Below, one piece after another: positions 19,396 to 27,777 of a stretch of DNA of 64,000 bases. The notes beneath the pieces are model-generated. The model was not told the DNA's origin. It searched no databases and worked only from the letters and a program-made list of their open reading frames with translations. Both the position numbers and the translations under genes were made by a program. How positions within the stretch are numbered: position 1 is the first letter of the stretch; each line of letters starts with the position of its first letter. Origin of the DNA: Rhodospirillales bacterium (GTDB taxonomy: Bacteria; Pseudomonadota; Alphaproteobacteria; Micavibrionales; Micavibrionaceae); the NCBI GenBank assembly GCA_020638155.1, contig JACKJB010000001.1:1054001-1118000 (forward strand), written 5' to 3'.

Positions 19396-21218
19396 AGTAC
19401 CGGGGCAGGCGCAGAAACCGATGGCGTTTGCGGCGCATACTTATCCATCAGGGCTTTTAGTTCGCCTGCATCCCTCCCCATCCGATCTTTTATCAATTTA
19501 TACGCGCCACTTAAATCGACACCCTGCGAAGCAAGCAGTTCAATGGAATCATAACGATCCTCCATAGCCAACAAATAGATGTCATAGTCATCAAACGTGG
19601 ACTTGGCGGCCCCTTGTGCCTGCAAATAATTCATAACATCCAGATGCCCCTGACGCGCAGCAACAACAAGCGCATATGAATACATCCTCCCCTGACTTTC
19701 CTTGTTTACCGGAACGCCCTGTTGTTCTACAAAATATTTGACGATATCAAGTTGCCCTTCCGAAGCTGCCTCAGACAATCCCATATCTGCTGCTTGCTTC
19801 TGGCTTTCCTCGCTCTTTTCAGAGAGCATCCGGCTTTCTTCCATCAGGTATTTTACCGTAGGCAAATGCCCGTATCTTGCCGCCTGCCTCAAGGCATATG
19901 TGCTATCATAGCGAACGTCATCGCTATAACGCTCTAACAATCTCAGCATCTCAAGATAGCCTTTTCCTGCGGCACCTCCGGCGGCGATATCCCGCTCTGC
20001 CTCATCAAGGCGGCCTCCTACGCGCTTTAATATCTCTTCGACGACAGATAAATGATTTCCAGCTACGGCATCCGCCAAGGTGAGACGCAGCGGTGTCCCC
20101 ACCCATTTAAGATCTTCTGTTTCCTGATCGAGTAAATAAGAAACCCAGAACGCCTGGCCTTCCCGCGCCGCATATCTAAGAGCCATTCTCTGCCCGCCAA
20201 AAACATCGGCGCCGTTATTCACCAAAGACCGGGCAATTCGGAATTGCTTTTCCCGCATGGCAAATTCGAAATGAGAGCCATAATAATCATGCTCTACATT
20301 GACATCGGCGCCTTTTTTCAAAAGCAGTTTCACGGTACTTTTTTGTCCACGGTCTATTGCATGGCGCAGCGGCATTCCTTTAACAGCGTCAACATCTGCC
20401 CCGTGTTCATCAATGAGATAGGTGACGATATCATCGTAGCCTCTCGCCGCGACCTCTTGTAAAGCCTGCTCATCGTGAACATGAACATCACCGCCATTTT
20501 CAGCAATATATTTTAATGTTTCGAAATGCCCTCCCATTGCGGCCCCTACGGCAGGACTAAAGTCTTCCGCATAAATTTTGTTCGCACGGTCGCTTTCAGC
20601 ATTCAAATCAGCGCCGCGATCATGCAGAAATTTGACGACTTCCGTGTGGCCTTGTGCGGCGGCTTCACGCACGGCATCACTATTCCAGATCCTCATATCC
20701 GCGCCAATCCGCTCGTAATATTCAAGCATGTGCAGGCGGCCATAGCTTGCCGCCGCATTCAGACCATACGGATCCCATTCATTTTCTTTGTATGCCTGCC
20801 ACTGCACCACAAAATCGAGTATATCAATATGGTTTCCCTCGGCGGCGCCGACTAATCCTCCCCGGTAATCGCGCAAATTTCGGTCCTCAAGCAGATAGCG
20901 AACAATATTCTGGTGCCCGTTTTTTGCCGCTAAACGCAAAATGCTTTGTTTGGGGGTCGCAACCACGGTGCCGGTACCATCAACTTCGAATTCATAGAGC
21001 TGATCTGTGTTAACACCCGCAGCGAAAGCGTCCTTAACGCCCTGCAAATCCCCCTGCTCGATCGCATCATGGAGTTTTTTCTGGAGCGCCTCCAATGCCT
21101 GAACCACGGCAACATGTTCGTCAGGCGCATTTTCGGCAAAAGCCGCCCCGCCAAAAACCGGGCTCAGCAATGTTGCGGACAGCAATAAAGGCGCAATATG
21201 GCGCGATAAAATAGACAA
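19392..21218 (-). CDS. exported ankyrin-repeat protein
   Basis: Protein of 608 residues with an N-terminal signal peptide (HIAPLLLSATLLSPVFGGAAFA) and about 14-15 ankyrin-like repeats covering nearly all of the rest, e.g. AAKNGHQNIVRYLLEDRN and AAAQGHTEVVKFLHDRGAD. No catalytic domain is seen. Base composition is lower in GC than the flanking genes, which may indicate acquisition or simply lower constraint. An exported ankyrin solenoid would act as a protein-binding scaffold in the periplasm or outside the cell. The partner is unknown. A second, short ankyrin-like gene lies at 29506-30075. Confidence 0.85.
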   Translation of the reverse strand: MSILSRHIAPLLLSATLLSPVFGGAAFAENAPDEHVAVVQALEALQKKLHDAIEQGDLQGVKDAFAAGVNTDQLYEFEVDGTGTVVATPKQSILRLAAKNGHQNIVRYLLEDRNLRDYRGGLVGAAEGNHIDILDFVVQWQAYKENEWDPYGLNAAASYGRLHMLEYYERIGADMRIWNSDAVREAAAQGHTEVVKFLHDRGADLNAESDRANKIYAEDFSPAVGAAMGGHFETLKYIAENGGDVHVHDEQALQEVAARGYDDIVTYLIDEHGADVDAVKGMPLRHAIDRGQKSTVKLLLKKGADVNVEHDYYGSHFEFAMREKQFRIARSLVNNGADVFGGQRMALRYAAREGQAFWVSYLLDQETEDLKWVGTPLRLTLADAVAGNHLSVVEEILKRVGGRLDEAERDIAAGGAAGKGYLEMLRLLERYSDDVRYDSTYALRQAARYGHLPTVKYLMEESRMLSEKSEESQKQAADMGLSEAASEGQLDIVKYFVEQQGVPVNKESQGRMYSYALVVAARQGHLDVMNYLQAQGAAKSTFDDYDIYLLAMEDRYDSIELLASQGVDLSGAYKLIKDRMGRDAGELKALMDKYAPQTPSVSAPAPVL

Positions 21219-21276
21219 AACATAATCTCCCTGAATATGAAATTACGTTATGTCTTATACATAGTTTTCAGTATTG

Positions 21277-22122
21277 TCAATGATGGGGGGCAGCATGGGA
21301 GTCGCCGTGCTCTTCTGCCTGATGATGGCGGTCTTCGGCGGCGTGTTCCGGCTCATGATGCGTTTCCGCCTCATGGTCATCCCCGGCATGCTCTTCTTCG
21401 TGTTCGTCGGCCTGTTTGCCTTCGATCTTATCGCCGATAATGAACTTCACGTTCACTTCTTTGACGTCGCTGGAAATATCCGGGTATGCGGTGTGGAAAA
21501 GCATTTCGCCGTTTGCGTCAATCGTTTCCGCACCCGGCTCGACCAGCCAGCTATCCAGTACATTGCCATCCGCCTGGATCAATGAGGTCTGCACCATCGG
21601 TACGGGAGAGGCTGCGCGCTCCAGGTTGAGGATCCGCCCGTTGACATCCAGCATCCCGACACCGCTGTCACTGATACGGACCTCTGCTTTCAGATCGTCG
21701 AAAATCAGCCCTTCGCCATCGACAGGCGTTTCCTTGCCGACCAGTTCGTAGAAAGCTGCGGAAGCCGGCCACATCTTCGTTACCGGGCCCTGCGCCATAT
21801 AAATCGCGCCCAGTGACAGAAGCAGGACCGCGGCAGCGGCGCCATATCCGGCCCATTGTCCCGGCTCCGGCTCTTTTTCCTTTGCCGTTTTATCAAGGAT
21901 TACCGGGACTTCGGAGCCTTCCGGCATCGGCTTGACCGATTCGGGGATCGGTTCGATATCCTCCGGCTCTTCGAAGGCGTCCTCGTCCGCAAGGTCTTCC
22001 TCTTCAGGGCGCTGGAACCATTCATAACCGCAGTTCGTACAGCGCACCTGCCGCCCTTCCGCACCAATCGCGTGGCTCGGAACCAGGTAACGTGTATTAC
22101 ATTCATCACAGGTTAAAATCAT
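21277..22122 (-). CDS. MJ0042-type zinc-ribbon membrane protein with His/Glu-rich tail
   Basis: Protein of 281 residues. The N-terminus carries a four-cysteine zinc ribbon (CDECNTRYLVP...VRCTNCGYEWF), then an acidic linker, one membrane helix (about 95-112, GAAAAVLLLSLGAIYMA) and a DUF3426-like beta domain outside the membrane. The last 40 or so residues are extremely rich in His, Glu and Asp (for example HEEEHAGDDHEAETHHEPEH), a composition that could bind divalent metals. The ribbon gene commonly lies opposite ftsE in this class; here an extra gene and a repeat lie between. Its role is unknown. Confidence 0.85.
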   Translation of the reverse strand: MILTCDECNTRYLVPSHAIGAEGRQVRCTNCGYEWFQRPEEEDLADEDAFEEPEDIEPIPESVKPMPEGSEVPVILDKTAKEKEPEPGQWAGYGAAAAVLLLSLGAIYMAQGPVTKMWPASAAFYELVGKETPVDGEGLIFDDLKAEVRISDSGVGMLDVNGRILNLERAASPVPMVQTSLIQADGNVLDSWLVEPGAETIDANGEMLFHTAYPDISSDVKEVNVKFIIGDKIEGKQADEHEEEHAGDDHEAETHHEPEHAAEDRHHQAEEHGDSHAAPHH

Positions 22123-22199
22123 CGGGCGGGAACATATCCTTTGGAAAATGCATCATCTCCTTTATAAATTCTGACAGGATCATGACCAAGGAGCAAGCC

Positions 22200-22937
22200 A
22201 TGCCTTTCATTTTCATAGTTTTTTTGGCTTTTGTCACCATTTTCACGGCCCCGGCGGGCGCGGCCGAGAACCCTTGCGCGGCGGAAGACAAGATCTGTTT
22301 GATGCAGGAACTGGAAAAACTGACCCAGGGCATTGATGAAAAACACTGGAAAGACCAGACATACCGGGAGATGGCCAAGCTTCTCGCGACCGAGAAGCAG
22401 ACCGACAAAGCCATCACATTGATCGAGCGCATCGAAACGCCGGATACCAAAGCCATGACCATTCGCGGGATCGGTATGGAAGCCGCCAAAACGGATATGA
22501 CCAAAGAGCAGTTCGACGACATGTTCATCAAATTGCGGGCCGAAGCGGAAAAAATCGGGCATCCGCCTTCTTATGCCATTGCCCTGACCTATATTGCCAT
22601 GTCACAGGCTTTTGCCGGGGATGATGACGGGGCGATGATGACGGCGAACGACATGAAAAACGACGCCCTGCGGAACAAGGCGCACGGGGAATCTGCTGAA
22701 ATCCAGGCGGAGCGCGGCGACATTGACGCGGCAATGGCCAGCATTGCCGCTATCGACAGCCCCGCTTTTCGGGACAAGGCCCATCTAACGATTTCCAAAA
22801 TTTTCACCAGCCGTAAAAAATACGCAGAAGCCCAGACAGCCGCCATGGCTATAGAAAACACTTATCAAAAAGCACAGGCTGTGCTCTATATTCTGGCAAA
22901 ACAGATTACGCCTGAAGAGGTGTCGTTAGTGGAATAA
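22200..22937 (+). CDS. exported helical-repeat protein, unknown function
   Basis: Predicted periplasmic protein of 245 residues. The start at 22200 is fixed by a strong AAGGAG seven bases upstream, and gives a clean signal peptide (MPFIFIVFLAFVTIFTAPAGAA). Earlier in-frame starts at 22092 and 22182 would spoil it. The mature protein is alpha-helical with degenerate repeats of about 35 residues such as QTDKAITLIERIETPDTKAM and DIDAAMASIAAIDSPAFRDK, like TPR-type solenoids. It is inserted between the zinc-ribbon gene and ftsE. No family was recognised. Confidence 0.75.
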   Translation: MPFIFIVFLAFVTIFTAPAGAAENPCAAEDKICLMQELEKLTQGIDEKHWKDQTYREMAKLLATEKQTDKAITLIERIETPDTKAMTIRGIGMEAAKTDMTKEQFDDMFIKLRAEAEKIGHPPSYAIALTYIAMSQAFAGDDDGAMMTANDMKNDALRNKAHGESAEIQAERGDIDAAMASIAAIDSPAFRDKAHLTISKIFTSRKKYAEAQTAAMAIENTYQKAQAVLYILAKQITPEEVSLVE

Positions 22938-22945
22938 TAAAACGC

Positions 22946-23106
22946 CCCTCTCCCTTCAGGGAGAGGGTTGCACAGGCTTAATGAGCCGTAAGGCGAATTT
23001 AGCCGACGCCGGGTGAGGGAAAAATCACGGTATGGCCCTCACCCACTGCAGCTGCGGTTTTCCGAAGGAAAACCGGGCTTCGTTGCCCTCTCCCATAGGG
23101 AGAGGG
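22946..23106. repeat. composite intergenic repeat of four palindromes
   Basis: Four perfect inverted repeats occur in 160 bases between an exported-protein gene and ftsE. The outer two share the same arm, CCCTCTCCC/GGGAGAGGG (22946-22967 and 23086-23106). Between them are GGGTGAGGG/CCCTCACCC (arms 23011-23019 and 23036-23044) and CGGTTTTCC/GGAAAACCG (23055-23075). The pattern is that of a REP/BIME-like or miniature mobile repeat, not a gene. It would form strong hairpins in the RNA ahead of ftsE. Confidence 0.8.
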
Positions 23107-23125
23107 GGCTATTAAAGGGAAGGAT

Positions 23126-23824
23126 ATGATCCGGTTTGAACATGTAGGTTTGCGGTACGGCATCGGCCCGGAAGTTCTGAGCGATATTAATTTTGCGCTC
23201 GAGCCCGGTTCGTTCCATTTCCTGACCGGGCCGAGCGGCGCCGGGAAGACGTCCCTGCTCAGCCTGATGTATCTGGGACGGCATCCGACGCGCGGACTGA
23301 TTACGATGTTCGGACAGAATACCGGCGGACTGACCCGCAAGCAGCTTGTCCCGCTGCGTCAGCGCATCGGCGTCGTATTCCAGGATTTCCGGCTTCTGGG
23401 GCATATGTCCGCCTTTGACAATGTCGCCCTGCCGCTGCGCATTCAGGGCAAATCCGAAAAAGAGATCGGCAATAACGTCCATGAACTGCTGGAATGGGTT
23501 GGCCTTGGCGATCATATGCATGTCCTGCCAAGCACCATGTCCGGCGGGCAGCAGCAGCGCGTTGCCATTGCCCGTGCCGTCATCACACGCCCGCGCCTGT
23601 TGCTGGCCGACGAACCGACCGGGAACCTTGATGATGAAATCGGCTACCGCCTGATGAATCTGTTTGAACAGCTCAACCGCATGGGGACAACAATCCTGAT
23701 CGCGACGCACGATCATGCCCTGATTGAAAAATTCGGCCATACCAAGCTGATCCTTGACGGGGGCGGCCTGACGGTTGAGCAGTCAACGCACTGGCTGGCT
23801 AAGAAAATTGAAGGGGTGTTCTGA
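23126..23824 (+). CDS. ftsE: cell division ATP-binding protein FtsE
   Basis: ABC-type ATPase of 232 residues that with FtsX controls peptidoglycan hydrolases at the division septum. It has Walker [10 protein letters not shown], the ABC signature MSGGQQQR and Walker [13 protein letters not shown]. The stop overlaps the ftsX ATG by one base (TGATG), so the two are translationally coupled. Its 5' region contains a composite palindromic repeat, so expression may depend on a promoter inside or upstream of that element. Confidence 0.96.
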   Translation: MIRFEHVGLRYGIGPEVLSDINFALEPGSFHFLTGPSGAGKTSLLSLMYLGRHPTRGLITMFGQNTGGLTRKQLVPLRQRIGVVFQDFRLLGHMSAFDNVALPLRIQGKSEKEIGNNVHELLEWVGLGDHMHVLPSTMSGGQQQRVAIARAVITRPRLLLADEPTGNLDDEIGYRLMNLFEQLNRMGTTILIATHDHALIEKFGHTKLILDGGGLTVEQSTHWLAKKIEGVF

Positions 23825-24765
23825 TGCGTAACCCGTTCAAAAAAGACAGGATGATCGGCAAGGCGCGGCAGAAGCGGCAATATGACCTGCCGCTAAACAA
23901 ATCATCCGGTACGGGTTTTCTGATCCTGCTGATTTGCCTGATGACCTTTCTTGCGATGTTGGCGCTGGCGGCGTCTTTTGCGTTGTCGGCCATGACAGAG
24001 CGCTGGTCTTCCGGCCTGGAGAACAAAGTCACCGTAGAAATCCCGGCGGAAAAACCGGACGGCACGATTTATGCGCCGGAAAATATCAAGAGCCAGACAG
24101 CCCGCGCTTATGAAGTGCTGAGTACGCACCCGTCCGTTGTCTCCGCTCATGTCATGACGGATGAGGAAATCCGCGACCTGGTGCGCCCGTGGCTGGGTGA
24201 AGACCTGCCGCTGGGCAAAGTTCCGCTGCCGGGCCTGATTTCGGTAGAGCTGAACGACTCGACCCTCAAAACAGTCAAAATCCTTGAAACGAAGCTTCAG
24301 GACATCAATGAAAAAGCGCGTATCGATACGCACGAAGAATGGCTGTCGCACTTGCTGCGCTTCACTGGCGCGCTGCAATTTGCGGCGGCGCTCCTGACGG
24401 TGATTATCGGTATTACAACCGTTACGGCTGTTGCCGGCGGGGTCCGGTCGCGGATGGCCGTGCATAATGCCGAAGTTGAGCTGCTGCACTTAATGGGAGC
24501 AAGCGATAACTATATTTCCCGCCAGTTCCAGCGGCATTCCCTGATTATGGCGTTCCAGGGCGCACTCGGCGGGATCGGGATCGGCGGCATTGCCCTGATG
24601 ACGATCGGCTGGATCTCCGGTGAAATGGGGGTCAGCCTGCTGCCGGACTTTACGCTCGGTGCGGTGCAAATCGCGATGCTGGCGGCCCTGCCGGTTCTGG
24701 TTGCCCTGATTGCCACGCTCACAGCGCGGCAAACTGTGCTTAAAGTTCTGGCGCAAATGCCCTAA
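23824..24765 (+). CDS. ftsX: cell division protein FtsX
   Basis: Membrane subunit of 313 residues partnering FtsE. It has one membrane helix at about 35-57, a periplasmic domain (about 60-170) expected to contact a hydrolase activator, and three more helices in the C-terminal half (around 180-205, 235-260 and 275-300). This is the standard four-helix FtsX layout. It is coupled to ftsE by a one-base overlap and followed after 10 bases by a YdcF-like gene. Confidence 0.93.
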   Translation: MRNPFKKDRMIGKARQKRQYDLPLNKSSGTGFLILLICLMTFLAMLALAASFALSAMTERWSSGLENKVTVEIPAEKPDGTIYAPENIKSQTARAYEVLSTHPSVVSAHVMTDEEIRDLVRPWLGEDLPLGKVPLPGLISVELNDSTLKTVKILETKLQDINEKARIDTHEEWLSHLLRFTGALQFAAALLTVIIGITTVTAVAGGVRSRMAVHNAEVELLHLMGASDNYISRQFQRHSLIMAFQGALGGIGIGGIALMTIGWISGEMGVSLLPDFTLGAVQIAMLAALPVLVALIATLTARQTVLKVLAQMP

Positions 24766-24775
24766 GATACCCCTC

Positions 24776-25357
24776 ATGTGTAGTTTTTCACGTTTCATCA
24801 TTGTCACGCTATCGGCCATTATGTTGTTGTGGCTGGCGGGCTTTGCGGCGTTCTGCGTTCATATCAAAGGGCTTTACAGCCGTCATGATACGCATACCGA
24901 TGCCATCATCGTTTTGACCGGCGGACCGGACCGGATTAATGCCGGGCTTGACCTGCTGGCCGCGCAGAAAGCGGACAAGCTGTTTATTTCCGGGGTTGAT
25001 ACGCGGGTCACCGTTGAGCAGTTGATCGCCCTGTGGAAGCCGGAAACGCAGACGCCGCCCTGCTGCGTCGTGCTCGGTCATCAGGCCCAGAACACCATCG
25101 AAAATGCCGCCGAAGCCCGCGACTGGATCAGGGAAAACGATATCCATTCCGTCAGGCTGGTCACAGCGGATTATCATATGCCGCGCGCGCGGCTGCTCTT
25201 CGCACGCCAGATGCCCGCGCTTGATATCCGCCTTCACCCGATTCATTCCGGACCGGAGACCTTAAGCCTGGGGCGTTATTTCACGCTGATCTGGCGGGAA
25301 TATAATAAAACGCTGCTGACCTGGGCCGGGCTGCAGATGAGAGGCGGCGTCATATGA
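24776..25357 (+). CDS. YdcF/DUF218-family membrane protein
   Basis: Protein of 193 residues with an N-terminal membrane helix (FIIVTLSAIMLLWLAGFAAFC) and a DUF218 domain: IIVLTGGPDRINAGLDLL near the start, a central GHQAQNTIENAAEARDW, and TADYHMPRARLLFARQ. SanA/YdcF relatives act in envelope integrity, but the biochemical activity is not settled. The start at 24776 avoids a long overlap with ftsX. It overlaps the acyltransferase gene by 4 bases, so it belongs to an ftsE-ftsX-ydcF-plsC unit. Confidence 0.85.
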   Translation: MCSFSRFIIVTLSAIMLLWLAGFAAFCVHIKGLYSRHDTHTDAIIVLTGGPDRINAGLDLLAAQKADKLFISGVDTRVTVEQLIALWKPETQTPPCCVVLGHQAQNTIENAAEARDWIRENDIHSVRLVTADYHMPRARLLFARQMPALDIRLHPIHSGPETLSLGRYFTLIWREYNKTLLTWAGLQMRGGVI

Positions 25358-26127
25358 TCCTGCTGCGCGCGACACTGTTTAACATCATTTTTTACGGGGC
25401 GAATGCGCTGGCCTGTATTGTCTGCCTGCCCGGTTTGCTGCTGTCGCGGGAAGGCGCTTTTGTCATTATCCGTTCTTACGTGCGCAGCATTCACTTCCTT
25501 GAAAAATACATATTGGGACTGGATTACGAAGTGCGCGGGCTGGAGCATCTCCCCAAAGACGGCTCGTTCATCGTGGCGGCAAAACATGAATCCGCTTACG
25601 AAACATTCAAACTTCATATCCTGTTCGATGACCCGGCAGTCGTTTTAAAACAGGAATTACTGCGGATCCCGCTATGGGGAAAATTCCTGCAGCGTATTCA
25701 CCCGATCGCAATTGACCGCAGTAAGGGCCGCATGGCCAGCCAGCAGGTTATTGACGGCGCGCAACGCGTGGCCAAAGAAGGCCGTCCGATCATCATCTTC
25801 CCGCAGGGCACACGGGTCTATACATGGCAAACCGTCAAAGACAGGCCGTATAAAAGCGGCGCGATGCGAATGTATGCCGCAACCGATATGCCGATTATCC
25901 CGCTGGCGCTGAACAGCGGGGTCTACTGGCCGCGCAAGGGCTGGATCAAACGGCCCGGTAAAGTGATCTTCGAATTCCTGCCCCCGATCCCGCAGGGTCG
26001 TGATCCGGAAACGATTATGCCGGAACTGGAATCCCGGCTTGAAGGCGCGAGTAAAGCCCTTGAACACGAAGCCTATGCCACATATAAATATCTCCCCGCT
26101 CCCAAGGAACAGGAACAAAGCGCATGA
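25354..26127 (+). CDS. 1-acyl-sn-glycerol-3-phosphate acyltransferase family protein
   Basis: Membrane-bound acyltransferase of 257 residues of the PlsC family, which makes phosphatidic acid for phospholipid synthesis. The catalytic block reads AKHESAYETF, so the usual H-x4-D appears as H-x4-E, a variant common in alpha- and betaproteobacterial members. The glycerol-3-phosphate binding block reads IIFPQGTR rather than FPEGTR. One or two membrane helices lie at the N-terminus. It overlaps the neighbours by 4 bases on each side. Lysophosphatidate specificity is by family, not proven. Confidence 0.88.
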   Translation: MILLRATLFNIIFYGANALACIVCLPGLLLSREGAFVIIRSYVRSIHFLEKYILGLDYEVRGLEHLPKDGSFIVAAKHESAYETFKLHILFDDPAVVLKQELLRIPLWGKFLQRIHPIAIDRSKGRMASQQVIDGAQRVAKEGRPIIIFPQGTRVYTWQTVKDRPYKSGAMRMYAATDMPIIPLALNSGVYWPRKGWIKRPGKVIFEFLPPIPQGRDPETIMPELESRLEGASKALEHEAYATYKYLPAPKEQEQSA

Positions 26128-26912
26128 TGAGATTTCTGGTTTTGACGCTTGGCGCCGTTTTTTCTTTTGTGCTGGTGTTCTACACCGCCCTGTGGTTCTG
26201 GATGGCGGCCCATATCTATGATGAAGTCGATGACTTTATCCGCGATGCGCAGCAGCACGGCATGACCGTGATTATCCGGGACATGGAGGTCAAAGGTTAC
26301 CCCATGCTGCCTGAAGCTCATGTTTCCGGGCGTATTTCCGCAGACGACATCGTCGTTGATATCCCTGCCCTGCTGGTACGCAGCCTGTTCCTGCCCAACA
26401 AGCCGATTTACATCGAAGCGCCGGAAGGCGTATTCGTTGCCGAACCGGCAGATAAGGCGATCTGGTCGCTGAGCAGGCTGGTGGTCGATGCGATTATCCC
26501 TGAATATCTACCCGCAACGATCACGCACGAAGACCTGACACAGTGGCGGGATGCGGGGAATAAAATCGTTATCAACCAGTTCGAGGCACAAAAAGAATCC
26601 CTGACCATCAGCGGCAGCGGCAATCTGGAACTGGATGATTTACTGCAGCCAACAGGCGCTTTTAACGCGAAAACCACAGGCCATATGGATTTTATGATCT
26701 GGCTGCAGCAGCACGGATATATCAAGACGCGGGAAGCAATGCTGGCGTCCACGATCATGACCGGCTTATCGAAGACGAGTGAGGAAGGCGAGACTTATAT
26801 GGAGGCGATCCTCACCCTGCAGAACCGGACGCTTTTTGTCGGTCCCCTGAAGGTTGCGCAGCTTCCGATGCTTGTGTGGGGCTGGCGTCACCAGCCTGCC
26901 CGGCCTCTATAA
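26124..26912 (+). CDS. DUF2125 domain-containing protein
   Basis: Protein of 262 residues with an N-terminal membrane anchor (residues 3-30, LVLTLGAVFSFVLVFYTALWFWMAA) and a beta-rich exported domain matching DUF2125 (GYPMLPEAHVSG near residue 53). The family is mainly alphaproteobacterial, probably periplasmic, and of unknown function. It is translationally coupled to the acyltransferase gene by a 4-base overlap. Its last 101 bases overlap the 3' end of the convergent tyrA gene. Confidence 0.82.
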   Translation: MMRFLVLTLGAVFSFVLVFYTALWFWMAAHIYDEVDDFIRDAQQHGMTVIIRDMEVKGYPMLPEAHVSGRISADDIVVDIPALLVRSLFLPNKPIYIEAPEGVFVAEPADKAIWSLSRLVVDAIIPEYLPATITHEDLTQWRDAGNKIVINQFEAQKESLTISGSGNLELDDLLQPTGAFNAKTTGHMDFMIWLQQHGYIKTREAMLASTIMTGLSKTSEEGETYMEAILTLQNRTLFVGPLKVAQLPMLVWGWRHQPARPL

Positions 26913-27765
26913 CTTTGCGGCGGATATCCCGCGTACGGGTAAACATCGCCTGCAAGTAATCCCCGTCCTCTTTACGAATAGCCCGCTGCATCGCGGTCAG
27001 GTCTTCGGTAAAGCGCTGCAGGATTTCCAAAACGGCTTCGCGGTTATTCAGGAAAACATCACGCCACATCACCGGATCCGATGCCGCGATCCGGGTAAAG
27101 TCCCGGAAGCCTGAAGCGGAAAATTTAATCACATCGTCCTGCGTGTCTTCTTCAAGATCCGTAGCCGTCCCGACAATCGTATAGGCGATCAGGTGTGGCA
27201 GGTGCGAGGTGATCCCCAAAACAAGGTCGTGACGTTTAACATCCATGATCTCAATCACGGAGCCGCACCCTTCCCAAAGCTGGGTCACTTTCTCCACTTT
27301 TTGGATATCAGAGTCCGGCAACGGCGTAATAATACACCACCGTCCTTCGAACAGTTCCGCAAAGCCTGCTTCGGGGCCGGAATGTTCCGTCCCCGCAATC
27401 GGGTGTGCCGGGATGAAATGCGCCTTATCCGGGATATGCGGCTGCACGGCGTTAACGACAGCGCCTTTCACAGAGCCGACATCGGTGACAATTGCGCCTT
27501 CCTTGAGAGAATACCGGATTTGCTCCGCTACCGTCCCGCAGGCTCCGACCGGCACGGCGAGGACAACAAGATCTGCACCGTCTACACCTTTGCGCAAATC
27601 GGTATCAGCCTTATCGCATAGTTTAAGTTTTACTGCTTTTTTGCAAACATCGACGCTCCGGTCTACGCAAACAATTTCTTCCGCCATGCCATGTTTGCGG
27701 ATCGCCCGCGCCAGCGATGAACCAATCAGACCAAAACCGATAATGGAAACTTTTTGAAACAGCAT
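26812..27765 (-). CDS. tyrA: prephenate (or arogenate) dehydrogenase
   Basis: NAD(P)-dependent enzyme of 317 residues for tyrosine synthesis. The Rossmann loop is GFGLIGSSLARAIRKHG; HPIAGTEHSGPEAG carries the catalytic histidine region. The conserved core ends near residue 285; after that is a low-complexity tail (Gln, Ala, Ser, Pro rich) which lies entirely within the overlap with the DUF2125 gene. It follows the chorismate mutase gene after 12 bases, so chorismate to 4-hydroxyphenylpyruvate is encoded by adjacent genes. Confidence 0.93.
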   Translation of the reverse strand: MLFQKVSIIGFGLIGSSLARAIRKHGMAEEIVCVDRSVDVCKKAVKLKLCDKADTDLRKGVDGADLVVLAVPVGACGTVAEQIRYSLKEGAIVTDVGSVKGAVVNAVQPHIPDKAHFIPAHPIAGTEHSGPEAGFAELFEGRWCIITPLPDSDIQKVEKVTQLWEGCGSVIEIMDVKRHDLVLGITSHLPHLIAYTIVGTATDLEEDTQDDVIKFSASGFRDFTRIAASDPVMWRDVFLNNREAVLEILQRFTEDLTAMQRAIRKEDGDYLQAMFTRTRDIRRKVIEAGQAGDASPTQASEAAQPSGDRQKASGSAG

Positions 27766-27777
27766 CGGCGATCAACC

